From: Flavobacteriales bacterium 33_180_T64
Lineage (GTDB): Bacteria > Bacteroidota > Bacteroidia > Flavobacteriales > Flavobacteriaceae
NCBI GenBank assembly: GCA_002162685.1
Contig: MAAQ01000020.1
Coordinates: 310,001-374,000, forward strand
DNA length: 64,000 nucleotides
Reading direction: 5' to 3'
Shown here: one piece after another, positions 26,342 through 34,628 of the stretch
How the letters are laid out: each line of letters opens with the position of its first letter
Numbering within the stretch: the stretch's first letter is position 1
The notes under the pieces: model-generated
What the model saw: the letters and a program-made list of their open reading frames with translations, nothing else
The model's database searches: none
What the model was told of the DNA's origin: nothing
Program-made: the position numbers and the translations under genes

Positions 26342-26450
26342 CACTACGTAAAAGCGTATTTATTTTGATGCCTTATATAACTACAATCGATTAGTGAATT
26401 TGTTGTAGTAACCCTAGGAATATGCTCTCTTTAATTAGAGGGCTTATTTT
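26342..26450 (+). ncRNA. Candidate structured RNA
   Basis: A -7-like box TACGTTTG (26334-26341) is followed by a hairpin at 26381-26408 and a terminator hairpin with T-tract at 26424-26450, which together could define an RNA of about 100 nt. The -7-like box itself lies inside a 13-bp inverted repeat (26325-26368), and no -33 box at the usual distance is seen, so this is a weak call. Confidence 0.25.
26424..26450 (+). terminator. Second intrinsic terminator in the 26-kb intergenic region
   Basis: GCTCTCT (from 26424) pairs with AGAGGGC (one G-T pair), then TTATTTTATT. It faces the convergent TPR/barrel gene that ends at 26490 and could partly serve as a stop for rightward transcription. Confidence 0.6.
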
Positions 26451-26489
26451 ATTAAAAGTTTTCCGCCATCATGTTTAGGTTTAAGTTAA

Positions 26490-28547
26490 TTACTTAAACA
26501 CAGGCGTTTCAAATAGCAACCATTTAAAACGTACTCCAATTTCAGAATAGGTAAATCCAGCAGCAGTAGCAGAGGCAATATTACTACGTGTCCCAAACAC
26601 ATTTAATAAGCAACGCTCTGAAAATTTATAACCTAATTTTCCTTGAAAACGATAGGTGCTTTGGCTGTCGCCACCTTCAATATATTGCAATCCTGTTGCA
26701 GCAGTAAGTTCGTAGAACCATGCTTTTGGTCTCGTGGTAACTTCTTCTTTTATTATGTTAAAAAATACTTCACCAGCATTAAATTTCTCTGGGCTAAAAT
26801 AAATGCTTGGTACTTGGTTTTTGAAAGTGATATATTGGTAGTTTAATCCCACTTTTAAAGAAGGGTTTCTTAATAGATTATAGTATAAAGAGGTAAATAA
26901 TAGGTTTCTAGTATTGTCGTCGTTTTGTGTAGTATGGATATATTGCGTATACCAACCTAAATTAAAATTAGTACTCACATTATAGTTTGCATACATGTTA
27001 TTTTGTACAATCTCTCTATCTAGTAAATCGGCATTAAAACTTTGGATTTCACGTTTGTAACCGAGATCTAAAGTTTGTAATTTAAAAGGTTTAACCTTAA
27101 ATAAGAGATCGAGTAATAGTTGTGTATAAGTATCACTTTCCGTTTTTACAGAAGTTAACCCTGTCGTCCCTTTAAAGGTAATATTTGGACGTAGTTGGTA
27201 TGATGCACCTAATGAAAAATCATTAGATGTTGCTTTGTTGTTGGTTGTTGAATTATTTGTTCTTCGGAAATTGTAATCACCCAAAATCTTAAGCTTAGTC
27301 GATAATGGAAATACTATGTTATTCTTAAAAGAAAACGCATTATTATCGCCATTGTCAAATGAGTAAGAGGCTTTGGTTGTTAATGAAGGTGTAAAATTCG
27401 AATTTAATTGAGTAATAAATGTTGTAGCATCTTTCTGATTGTTGTAAAATTTCAACGTGTTTTCAGCAGATAGATACGCTTCGTCGTATTGACTTAATGC
27501 TTTTAAAGTGTTCGCTTTTCCTAGGTTACCATCAAAAGAAGTACTATCATTTTCTAATATTCTATTGTAATCACTTAAACTCTGTTTAAAGTTACTTTTG
27601 TAAATATTTAAAGTTGCACGCAGTGTTAATACCCAATTTCCATTTGGTTGCTCATTAATTAAATCTGTTATTAGCTGTTCTGCTTGCTTATACTTGTTGT
27701 TCCATATTAAAGCTTGAATATAACGCTCGATAGTTTGTTGTGATAGTGTTTCGGTAGTTGTTGTTTCTATACGTTTATAGGCATCTTGACTTAATTGCAA
27801 GGCTTTGTTTTCTTTTCTGTTTAAATGAGATACTAAAGCCAAACCGTTTAAAGCTTCTATTTGATACTCTGTGTTTTTAGCTAACCTCTCATAAGTAGCT
27901 TTAGCTAAATTAAGGGTGTTTGTAATTAAATAAAGGTTAGCAAGATTTTGTAATGTTTCTTTATCCTCACCTAATAATTCAAGATTTTCTTTTAGGAGTA
28001 TTTCGGCTTCAGTATAATTTTGTGCTTGTTGCTTTTGGTATGCATAACCTAAATAGATATATTTTTTTGAGATCAGGGCATTTGGGTTTTCTGGCGAAAC
28101 GTTTAAAGCTTTATTGACATAAATCAAAGCGTCTTTGTATTGTTTTAAATTAGATAGCGTATTTGCAAAACCTAAAAGCGCAGGAAAACTATCAGGAACT
28201 TCAGCAATTAATTTTTTATAAAACGTTTTTGCTTCAGTGAAATTTCGATTCCATAATAAGGATTCACCATAGTTTAGTTTAATTTCAAAATCGTTAGGAT
28301 ATTTTTCTAATAGATTAGTAAATATTGTATTCGCTTTTTCTGTGTTACCATTGAGTCCAATAGCTCTTCCGTAACATAATTGTGCTGTTTTGTTTTCAGG
28401 ATAATCCTTTAGTATTACTTTAAAAAAACCTTCAGCTTTGCTATATTTCCCAGACTCTAAGTAGTTAAATCCTTCTTGCATATCTTGGGAAAATCCAAAA
28501 AATCCAAACCCAATACAAAATAGTAATAAACGAAATTTAAGTGCCAT
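26490..28547 (-). CDS. TPR protein with C-terminal outer membrane beta-barrel (YaiO/polysaccharide-porin-like)
   Basis: A 685-residue protein with signal peptide MALKFRLLLFCIGFGFFGFS. Residues 25-375 are consecutive TPRs (EGFNYLESGKYSKAEGFFKVIL; NALISKKYIYLGYAYQKQQAQNYTEAEILL). Residues about 385-685 are alternating beta strands of an outer membrane barrel (LGASYQLRPNITFKGTTGL, RFQGKLGYKFSERCLLNVFG, YSEIGVRFKWLLF). A TPR superhelix joined to a barrel is the layout of polysaccharide export porins such as BcsC and PgaA; YaiO-like barrels look similar. It diverges from the STAS-flippase operon across 152 bp carrying the P5 repeats. A role in polysaccharide exit is inferred from layout and neighbours. 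Confidence 0.75.
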   Translation of the reverse strand: MALKFRLLLFCIGFGFFGFSQDMQEGFNYLESGKYSKAEGFFKVILKDYPENKTAQLCYGRAIGLNGNTEKANTIFTNLLEKYPNDFEIKLNYGESLLWNRNFTEAKTFYKKLIAEVPDSFPALLGFANTLSNLKQYKDALIYVNKALNVSPENPNALISKKYIYLGYAYQKQQAQNYTEAEILLKENLELLGEDKETLQNLANLYLITNTLNLAKATYERLAKNTEYQIEALNGLALVSHLNRKENKALQLSQDAYKRIETTTTETLSQQTIERYIQALIWNNKYKQAEQLITDLINEQPNGNWVLTLRATLNIYKSNFKQSLSDYNRILENDSTSFDGNLGKANTLKALSQYDEAYLSAENTLKFYNNQKDATTFITQLNSNFTPSLTTKASYSFDNGDNNAFSFKNNIVFPLSTKLKILGDYNFRRTNNSTTNNKATSNDFSLGASYQLRPNITFKGTTGLTSVKTESDTYTQLLLDLLFKVKPFKLQTLDLGYKREIQSFNADLLDREIVQNNMYANYNVSTNFNLGWYTQYIHTTQNDDNTRNLLFTSLYYNLLRNPSLKVGLNYQYITFKNQVPSIYFSPEKFNAGEVFFNIIKEEVTTRPKAWFYELTAATGLQYIEGGDSQSTYRFQGKLGYKFSERCLLNVFGTRSNIASATAAGFTYSEIGVRFKWLLFETPVFK

Positions 28548-28570
28548 TAATAACTTTTAGTTAATTGCAA

Positions 28571-28659
28571 GTTAAGCATTCAAGTTTAATCATTCACCTA
28601 TAGCAATTGTCTACTCGTCGAAATTCATCAGAAACCAAAAAGTTTCTAAGTGATATTTG
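28571..28659 (+). promoter_or_regulatory. 21-bp-period repeat promoter P5 (STAS-STAS-flippase operon)
   Basis: Two strong repeats, ATTCACCTATAGCAAT (28592-28607) and ACTCGTCGAAATTCAT (28613-28628), and one weak one at 28571-28586 (GTTAAGCATTCAAGTT). After 23 bp comes GATATTTG (28652-28659), one base from the -7 consensus. The second repeat is identical to the first P1 repeat in its first nine bases. The region is shared with the divergent TPR/barrel gene. Confidence 0.62.
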
Positions 28660-28699
28660 TAGCAGAAGTTTACATATTAATCATTTAAAACTAACAATC

Positions 28700-28978
28700 A
28701 TGGCTTTACAAATCTTAGAAAACAACGGAACATTTAATTTACAAGGAAGTTTAAACGCAACAACAACGCGATTTTTTATCATCCATTTCGAGTATCTCAT
28801 TAATTCAGTTAAAGATGTTACTGTAGATATAGGGGAACTTAAAAATATTGATTCAAATGGTGTTGAAGCTTTAAAAACATTAATGGCAATTGCATTAAGA
28901 AACAATAATGTTTTTTCTGTAATTGGTGATGGATGTAAAGATATTTATGATGACTATAGAAGCTCATTCGCTGCCTAA
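28700..28978 (+). CDS. STAS-domain protein (anti-sigma factor antagonist-like), Asn at the phospho position
   Basis: A 92-residue single STAS domain starting MALQILENNGTFNLQGSL. The conserved loop reads NIDSNGVEALKTL. In SpoIIAA the phosphorylated Ser directly precedes the Gly of DSSG; here that residue is Asn, so serine-kinase control is probably absent. In-frame sequence upstream to 28607 overlaps the promoter and is not conserved with the two sibling proteins, hence the ATG at 28700. STAS proteins act as switchable binding partners of anti-sigma factors or enzymes. It heads an operon with a second STAS gene and a flippase. Confidence 0.85.
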   Translation: MALQILENNGTFNLQGSLNATTTRFFIIHFEYLINSVKDVTVDIGELKNIDSNGVEALKTLMAIALRNNNVFSVIGDGCKDIYDDYRSSFAA

Positions 28979-28995
28979 TATTAAAATTAGAAATC

Positions 28996-29301
28996 ATGAA
29001 CTTACAAATATTAAACAACCAAGGAACTTTTGAAATACATGGTGATTTCATTGAAGGAAATACAGATAAAGTAAGACAGTATTTTGATAATTTATTAGAT
29101 AGGTATTATGAAATCGTGATTTGCTTAAAGCAAGTAAAACGAATAGACAATTCTGGACTTAGTGTTATGAAGTTCATAACTCAAAAAGCAACCAAACGAA
29201 GTAAAACATTGTTTGTATTAGGAGACCAGAATAAGAGAATTATAAAAAAGTTTAAAAATGCTAATTTGAGTACTATTTTCAAAAATGATTATACAAGCTA
29301 A
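28996..29301 (+). CDS. STAS-domain protein (anti-sigma factor antagonist-like), Ser at the phospho position
   Basis: A 101-residue paralogue of the preceding protein (MNLQILNNQGTFEIHGDF). The loop reads RIDNSGLSVMKFI, so Ser stands directly before Gly as in phosphorylatable SpoIIAA-type proteins. No serine kinase or phosphatase of the RsbW/SpoIIE kind is encoded in the window. Its last 17 bp overlap the start of the flippase gene, so the two are translated together, which suggests a STAS protein working with polysaccharide assembly. Confidence 0.87.
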   Translation: MNLQILNNQGTFEIHGDFIEGNTDKVRQYFDNLLDRYYEIVICLKQVKRIDNSGLSVMKFITQKATKRSKTLFVLGDQNKRIIKKFKNANLSTIFKNDYTS

Positions 29302-30538
29302 CATATTGAAGACAAAAATAACTCCAGAGCAGTTTTTTATGCTTAGTGTTCTAGCTGTTAATGGAGGGAACTATCTGTATAACCTTATTCTTGGTCGTGT
29401 ATTAGGACCAGAGCAATTTGCAGATGCTGCAGTATTAATTACCTTTTTATTGGTATTATCTTTTGTAGCGATGACATTTCAATTAGTGACCGCTAAATTT
29501 TTAGTCATTTTTGAAAACAAGATACTTGCTAGTTTTATTTCCAAAATTTATAAAAAAGCAATATTTGCTGGAATTAGTTTAGGGATTTTGATTATTATAT
29601 TTTCTAACCAATTGCAACAGGTGTTTAACACATCATCATCAAGCATGTTTGTGATTTTTGGAATAGGTGTACCAATCTACTTTTTAATGAGTGTGAATCG
29701 AGGTGTTTTTCAAGGGAAAAAAGCATTTAAACCGTTATCAATAACGTACCAAGCTGAAATGCTAAGTAGATTATTAATCACACTAGGTTTAATCTTTTTG
29801 TTGAATATACAATCTTCTATAGTAATTGCTATTGGGATTTTAATCTCATTTGTTTTTGGGTTATTACCATTTAAATTAAAAAACATAAAGCTTAAAACAA
29901 CTGTACAAATTGATACAGGTCAATTTAAACAAGTACGTCAATTTTTTATCATTACAGCGTTTTATGAACTCACTCAAATTATCATAAATAATAGTGATAT
30001 ACTTTTAGTAAAGCACTATTTTGAGTCTTATGATGCAGGATTATATGCCTCATTGGCTTTAATTGGACGTATTGTATATTTTATTGCCTGGATGTTTGTA
30101 ATGTTATTATTACCTACAGTTGTTCAGCTTAAAAAAGAAGGTAAGCCTACAGTACCAATTTTATTTAAATATGTTGGTTATATCGCAATAATTGCATCAC
30201 TAATTATTTTTATGTGTGTGTTATTTCCTGAAACTGCTATAACGCTTTTATTTGGAAACAGTTATTTAGCAATGGCACCTTTACTTTGGAAATATGCTTT
30301 AGCTACAGGTTTATTCGCCATCTCAAATATATTTGTATACTACTACTTGTCATTAGATCAATATATTCCTGTTATTTTTTCGGGTGTTTTTGGGTTATTT
30401 CAAATGGGACTCGTTGTTTTTTTTCATAATAGTTTGGAGCAAATTGTTCATGTGCAAATTGTTGCGATGGTATTGATGCTTGTTTTTCAGGTTGTTTACT
30501 TCATATATAATTCTAAATCGAAATTAATTCAAGACTAA
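29285..30538 (+). CDS. Oligosaccharide flippase (Wzx/MATE-like)
   Basis: A 417-residue protein with about twelve hydrophobic helices. The N-terminus shows the polysaccharide-biosynthesis signature LYNLILGRVLGPEQFADAAVL, with later conserved YFESYDAGLYASLALIGR and FGNSYLAMAPLLWKYALATG. Family members flip lipid-linked oligosaccharides across the inner membrane. It is cotranscribed with two STAS genes and followed by a GT4 gene with its own promoter. Confidence 0.88.
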   Translation: MIIQANILKTKITPEQFFMLSVLAVNGGNYLYNLILGRVLGPEQFADAAVLITFLLVLSFVAMTFQLVTAKFLVIFENKILASFISKIYKKAIFAGISLGILIIIFSNQLQQVFNTSSSSMFVIFGIGVPIYFLMSVNRGVFQGKKAFKPLSITYQAEMLSRLLITLGLIFLLNIQSSIVIAIGILISFVFGLLPFKLKNIKLKTTVQIDTGQFKQVRQFFIITAFYELTQIIINNSDILLVKHYFESYDAGLYASLALIGRIVYFIAWMFVMLLLPTVVQLKKEGKPTVPILFKYVGYIAIIASLIIFMCVLFPETAITLLFGNSYLAMAPLLWKYALATGLFAISNIFVYYYLSLDQYIPVIFSGVFGLFQMGLVVFFHNSLEQIVHVQIVAMVLMLVFQVVYFIYNSKSKLIQD

Positions 30539-30622
30539 ATCGAAAGCTTTATTCCATTCATCTACAGTAAGAGGTATCCTGTCTAAAGTTAAAAGATTTA
30601 GTTGGTTTTTAATGCAAATTTG
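30535..30622 (+). promoter_or_regulatory. Triple 21-bp-period repeat promoter P6 (GT4 gene)
   Basis: Repeats CTAAATCGAAAGCTTT (30535-30550, starting inside the flippase stop region), ATTCATCTACAGTAAG (30556-30571) and TCCTGTCTAAAGTTAA (30577-30592), then 22 bp and CAAATTTG (30615-30622), one base from the -7 consensus. The ATG is at 30699. Confidence 0.68.
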
Positions 30623-30698
30623 TAATGTGTTTAACTTATTTATAATTAAAGACTTTAAGTAAAATACAGCATATAATTATTAACATAAAACGGAAGAT

Positions 30699-31910
30699 AT
30701 GAAACTAGCAATTGTAACCGCGTATCCACCAAGTAAAGTAACCTTAAATGAATACGCATATCATTTAGTAAAACACTTTAGACAAAAAGAAAATATCACA
30801 GAATTGGTTTTATTAACGGATAAAACTGAAGGAAAGAAAGACCTCTCGTTTACCGAAAATAGCTGTAAGATTACAGTGAAAGAATGTTGGAAGTTTAATA
30901 GCTATTTAAACATTGTAAATGTCACTAAAGCAATTAATGTAACACAACCAGATGCTGTATTATTTAACCTTCAGTTTATGAAGTTTGGTGATAAAAAAGT
31001 GGCAGCTGCTTTAGGATTGATGTTGCCTTTAGTATGCAAATTAAAAGGCATTCCAAATATTGTTTTATTACACAATATTTTAGAAGAAATAGATTTAGGA
31101 TCTGCTGGTATTACCACAAATAGAGTCATGCAAAAACTATATAATTTTATAGGAATAACTTTAACTAAATTAATACTAAAATCAGACACAGTAGCTCTAA
31201 CAATGCAAAAGTATGTCACAATTTTAAAAACGAAATATCATGCTAAAAATGTGATTTTTATTCCGCACGGTACTTTTGAAATAAGCAAGGAAGAACCAGA
31301 TTATTCAATCCCTAATGGCACTTTAAAAGTGATGGCTTTTGGGAAATTTGGAACCTATAAAAAGGTGGAACCAATGATTGAAGCTGTTGTAAAAGTTAGA
31401 CAATCTACTGGGTTAGATTTAGAAGTGGTTATTGCAGGAACAGATAATCCAAATGTTTCTGGGTATTTAGCAAGAGTACAAGATGTATATAAACATGTAC
31501 CTCAAGTAAGATTCACAGGCTATGTAGAAGAACATGAAGTGCCAGCTTTATTTAATGAAAGTGCAGTAGTAGTATTTCCTTATACAGCAACAACGGGAAG
31601 TTCTGGAGTCTTACATCAAGCAGGTAGTTATGGGAAAGCAGTTGTGATGCCAGATTTAGGTGATTTAGCTTTATTAGTTAAAGATGAAGGATATCAAGGG
31701 GAGTTTTTTGAACCAGCATCTGTAGATAGTTTAGCAAAAGCAATAGAAGCTATTGTGACTAATACGACCTATAGAGTTGCATTAGGAAAAGCAAATTATA
31801 AAGCGGCTACAGCATTTCCTATGGAAAAAATAACAGATCTCTATTTGAGTGCATTTGAAAAACTTATTGAAAAAAAAGACTTAGTTAAACCTCAAGAAAT
31901 TATTCTCTAG
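30699..31910 (+). CDS. Family 4 glycosyltransferase (GT-B)
   Basis: A 403-residue GT-B enzyme. N-terminal KLAIVTAYPPSKVTLNEYAYHLVKHF is the acceptor domain start; IFIPHGTFE marks the hinge; the donor domain has VMAFGKFGTYKKVEPMIEAV, VRFTGYVEEHEVPALFNESAVVVFPYTATTGSSGVLHQAGSYGKAVV. In the E-x7-E region the first Glu is replaced (TTGSSGV), as in several GT4 branches. It transfers a sugar with retention; donor unknown. Its 3' end overlaps the convergent GH5-like gene by 11 bp. Confidence 0.9.
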   Translation: MKLAIVTAYPPSKVTLNEYAYHLVKHFRQKENITELVLLTDKTEGKKDLSFTENSCKITVKECWKFNSYLNIVNVTKAINVTQPDAVLFNLQFMKFGDKKVAAALGLMLPLVCKLKGIPNIVLLHNILEEIDLGSAGITTNRVMQKLYNFIGITLTKLILKSDTVALTMQKYVTILKTKYHAKNVIFIPHGTFEISKEEPDYSIPNGTLKVMAFGKFGTYKKVEPMIEAVVKVRQSTGLDLEVVIAGTDNPNVSGYLARVQDVYKHVPQVRFTGYVEEHEVPALFNESAVVVFPYTATTGSSGVLHQAGSYGKAVVMPDLGDLALLVKDEGYQGEFFEPASVDSLAKAIEAIVTNTTYRVALGKANYKAATAFPMEKITDLYLSAFEKLIEKKDLVKPQEIIL

Positions 31911-33417
31911 ATATGTATTTAAACGATTCCTTTTTTGCACCATTTTTATTAATAAATCCAAATTCTTTTTGAGCATTTTTACGCCAAGGAAGTCTACCTA
32001 CAACGTCCTTTGGGATATCCGTAAAATCATATAAAGTCCAAGAGATATATTGCAAATTCGTATCAGCAATAATGTCTTGGGCTTTTTTGTGATAATCTGC
32101 TTGATCTTTATCAGAGTTACCGAATGGTCTCCAAAACCCACTATAGGATGATATTCCAAATTCACCCATAACTAAAGTTTTATGAGCTGTCTTTTTTGAT
32201 AATGTAGTAATCGAAGTTTTTAAATCTTTCAAATCTTCATAATAATGGAATGTTACAAAATCAACCCTGTCTTTCAATATGGTAGCACTTTGTGTATTAG
32301 ACCAACCAATGGTAACAGGATGATTTTTATCTGTAGATTTTACTAAGTTAATCATATGATCTAACCAAGAAATCACCTTGTCTTTTCCTCGAGATTTAAA
32401 ATCTAAATCGGGTTCGTTTTTTATATCCCAAGCTAATAGTGCATTATGGTCTTTTAATGCAGACACAATGGTTTCGGCATGGTGCATGTTTAAAGTCCAG
32501 TCTAGTACCGAATAATCACCGTAAAAATCAAAAAGTGTTATAATTACTTTGAGATTATTTGCTTCAGCAACATCTAAAGTTTGTTCTAGTTTATCAAGTT
32601 TGTCGTTACTTATATCTGCTTTTCCAAAGTCTTCATAAGGCACAAAAATACGCACTGTATTTAAGCCAGCACTTTTTATTATTTTGAAGTCTTTGCCAAT
32701 TGTATCTTTTGAGAATGCATTTCCATACATATCCCAAGGAGAATCTTGTGGATAATAATTAATCCCTTTTACATTTAGATGATTTGTAGCTATTTCAGAG
32801 TTTTCAATTTGATAAGCATCAGAAGTTTCTTTTACTAAATGCCTAATACGCCAAAATCCATCTTCTAATAGCATTATAACTTTATAAGTTGATTTTTCAG
32901 TAGTCTCTAAAATGAGTTTTTTCTTTTTAAAGAGACGTTTGTATTCTATAACATCGTTATCAGTAATAACAACCATTTGTCCATCTTCACTAAAAAACTC
33001 TAAGGTAGGATGATGCTCTAAAGTGGTAGATTCGACAGTAATATCTTCAGCACTATTTAATTCGACAAAACGATATAGATTGAGACGTGCATTATCGGTG
33101 TAATAATCTTCAATCCCTGTTGTTAAGTTACTTTGATAGGCAATATGTTTCACATACCAAGCATCTAAATAATCATTTTCTATAGTTTTAAGATTCACAG
33201 AATCCATAGGTCTCCCTTCATTTAGTATTGGTGTCCATGTTATTTTTGGGAGGTATTGGTCAATTTTTCTAATTTCTGTATGCAACATGGCACTTCTATC
33301 TGCTCCAGTATTGAGATAAGCAAATAATGCACTAACACCAGAAACAATTAACGCTATGATTACAATATATGAGGCTATCAAGAAGGAGCGTAGTATGTTT
33401 TTATTAAGATTTACCAT
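31900..33417 (-). CDS. Membrane-anchored GH5-like glycoside hydrolase with N-terminal NTF2-like domain
   Basis: A 505-residue protein. One membrane helix (about 10-34) places the rest in the periplasm. Residues about 83-197 look NTF2-like (DYLDAWYVKHI, YKVIMLLEDGFWRIRHLV). The catalytic TIM barrel (about 216-490) has the GH-A pair: acid/base E335 in WDIKNEPD and nucleophile E419 in LVMGEFGIS, plus SAGLNTVRIFVPYEDF and FVTFHYYEDL. Synthase-type polysaccharide loci often carry a periplasmic hydrolase that trims the polymer, and this gene sits in a three-gene leftward operon with the Ig-like and GT-C-like genes. Confidence 0.85.
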   Translation of the reverse strand: MVNLNKNILRSFLIASYIVIIALIVSGVSALFAYLNTGADRSAMLHTEIRKIDQYLPKITWTPILNEGRPMDSVNLKTIENDYLDAWYVKHIAYQSNLTTGIEDYYTDNARLNLYRFVELNSAEDITVESTTLEHHPTLEFFSEDGQMVVITDNDVIEYKRLFKKKKLILETTEKSTYKVIMLLEDGFWRIRHLVKETSDAYQIENSEIATNHLNVKGINYYPQDSPWDMYGNAFSKDTIGKDFKIIKSAGLNTVRIFVPYEDFGKADISNDKLDKLEQTLDVAEANNLKVIITLFDFYGDYSVLDWTLNMHHAETIVSALKDHNALLAWDIKNEPDLDFKSRGKDKVISWLDHMINLVKSTDKNHPVTIGWSNTQSATILKDRVDFVTFHYYEDLKDLKTSITTLSKKTAHKTLVMGEFGISSYSGFWRPFGNSDKDQADYHKKAQDIIADTNLQYISWTLYDFTDIPKDVVGRLPWRKNAQKEFGFINKNGAKKESFKYISRE

Positions 33418-34628
33418 AGCGTAATAGACTTAAATGTTTTTTCTAATCCAGCCGTTTTAATACTTAAATCATAGTTGTCATTTTTTAATATATCTGGTTT
33501 TAAATTAAAATGAACATAACCGTCAACAGTCGTTTTAACTTTTGTGTCTACTACTATATTGTTTTTGTAAACTAAGAGCTTTACATGTAATCCATTAGGA
33601 ATCATTTGCTTCATAAAACTTTGTAAAGGACCAATAGTAATAGTTCTATTGCTTTTTGAAAATGTAACAATAAAATCGTCAATAACTTGTTTGTAATTTA
33701 AGGTAATCGTATCGCTTTCAGAAATGCCATTTACATAAGCTTTTATAGACCATTTTGTTTTATAATCTGGGTGAATCATTTTAGAAATTGCGACACCATT
33801 AATAGTCGTTCCAGATGTTCTTAATACATTGCCTTTCTCATTAGTGATAAAAAAGTCAACATAAGTACCATCAACTACAATATTATCTTGCTTGTCTTTA
33901 ATAACTGAAGTTTTAAAAATTGTAATTTGATTTCCATCGGCATAATCATGAGGTTGTTTTGCCGAAATTGAAAAGTTTGTTGGTATAGCTGGATAAACAA
34001 TAATGGTAAATTCTTTTGAATTTGTATGTAAGTTTTCTGAAGATACAAGCATGCGTCCACTTTCTTTATGCGAATAGATATTCTGATAAGCAATTAGATT
34101 TTTTGTGCGAATCACGTTTTCAGTTTCTGTCTTTAAAAACTGATATTTTGCATTAACAACCGTATTTTCTGGTAAGGGATTATCTAAAGAATCTGTAGGA
34201 ATTACAACCAGCATTGTATAGTCGCTTCCGCCAGCTTCAATACTTGGCGGACCAATATATGTTTCCATAATTTCAGCCTCAAGTTTAGGTGTAATGATAA
34301 GTTGACCAGAAATGGAGGTGTCATTATGTTGTAACTTCCAACTGACAGTACCTGATTTTGAGCTTATGTTTTGTGGTATTTTATAATTGAGAATATTGTT
34401 TTCAAAAGAAGGAGATATTAGTGTAGATCCATAACTATTTGTACAATATAATAGAGGTTTGGCGTCTTCTGAAATTGAAAATTCTAAGCTAATAGTATGG
34501 CCAACCTCAAAATAGGTTTGAGTGCTTAGTAATTTAATATCAATCGCTATTTCATTTTGTTGTACAACCGAAAATGATGATAATAATATCAAGCTTAAAA
34601 GACTTATATATGTATGTTTAAAGTGCAT
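33411..34628 (-). CDS. Exported protein with Ig-like beta domains, unknown function
   Basis: A 405-residue protein with signal peptide (MHFKHTYISLLSLILLSSFS). The rest is beta-rich, with repeated invasin/Ig-like traits: GHTISLEFSISEDAKPLLY, AGGSDYTMLVVIPTDSLDNPLPENTVVNAKY, and DNIVVDGTYVDFFITNEKGNVLRTSGTTINGVA, the last typical of bacterial Ig-like modules. It overlaps the GH5-like gene by 7 bp and abuts the GT-C-like gene (shared base), so the three products are probably made together. It may assist polymer binding or assembly in the periplasm. Confidence 0.72.
   Translation of the reverse strand: MHFKHTYISLLSLILLSSFSVVQQNEIAIDIKLLSTQTYFEVGHTISLEFSISEDAKPLLYCTNSYGSTLISPSFENNILNYKIPQNISSKSGTVSWKLQHNDTSISGQLIITPKLEAEIMETYIGPPSIEAGGSDYTMLVVIPTDSLDNPLPENTVVNAKYQFLKTETENVIRTKNLIAYQNIYSHKESGRMLVSSENLHTNSKEFTIIVYPAIPTNFSISAKQPHDYADGNQITIFKTSVIKDKQDNIVVDGTYVDFFITNEKGNVLRTSGTTINGVAISKMIHPDYKTKWSIKAYVNGISESDTITLNYKQVIDDFIVTFSKSNRTITIGPLQSFMKQMIPNGLHVKLLVYKNNIVVDTKVKTTVDGYVHFNLKPDILKNDNYDLSIKTAGLEKTFKSITLW

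Larger units (their letters stand above)
25960..26489. other. 530-bp intergenic region with four hairpins and two terminators
   Basis: No credible gene on either strand. It holds a GCTCTC/GAGAGC terminator (26133-26165), a 13-bp inverted repeat (26325-26337 / 26355-26368), a 6-bp hairpin (26381-26386 / 26403-26408) and a second GCTCTCT/AGAGGGC terminator (26424-26450). The two terminators resemble each other. The second half may encode a structured RNA. Confidence 0.6.

Noticed and set aside
26490-28547. Naming the TPR/barrel gene bcsC or pgaA
   Set aside because: The layout matches those porins but no cellulose or PNAG synthase is present and the barrel is not specific enough.
28607-28699. 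N-terminal extension of the first STAS protein from a TTG
   Set aside because: It overlaps the P5 repeat and -7 box and has no counterpart in the two sibling STAS proteins, which start at the MxLxI position.
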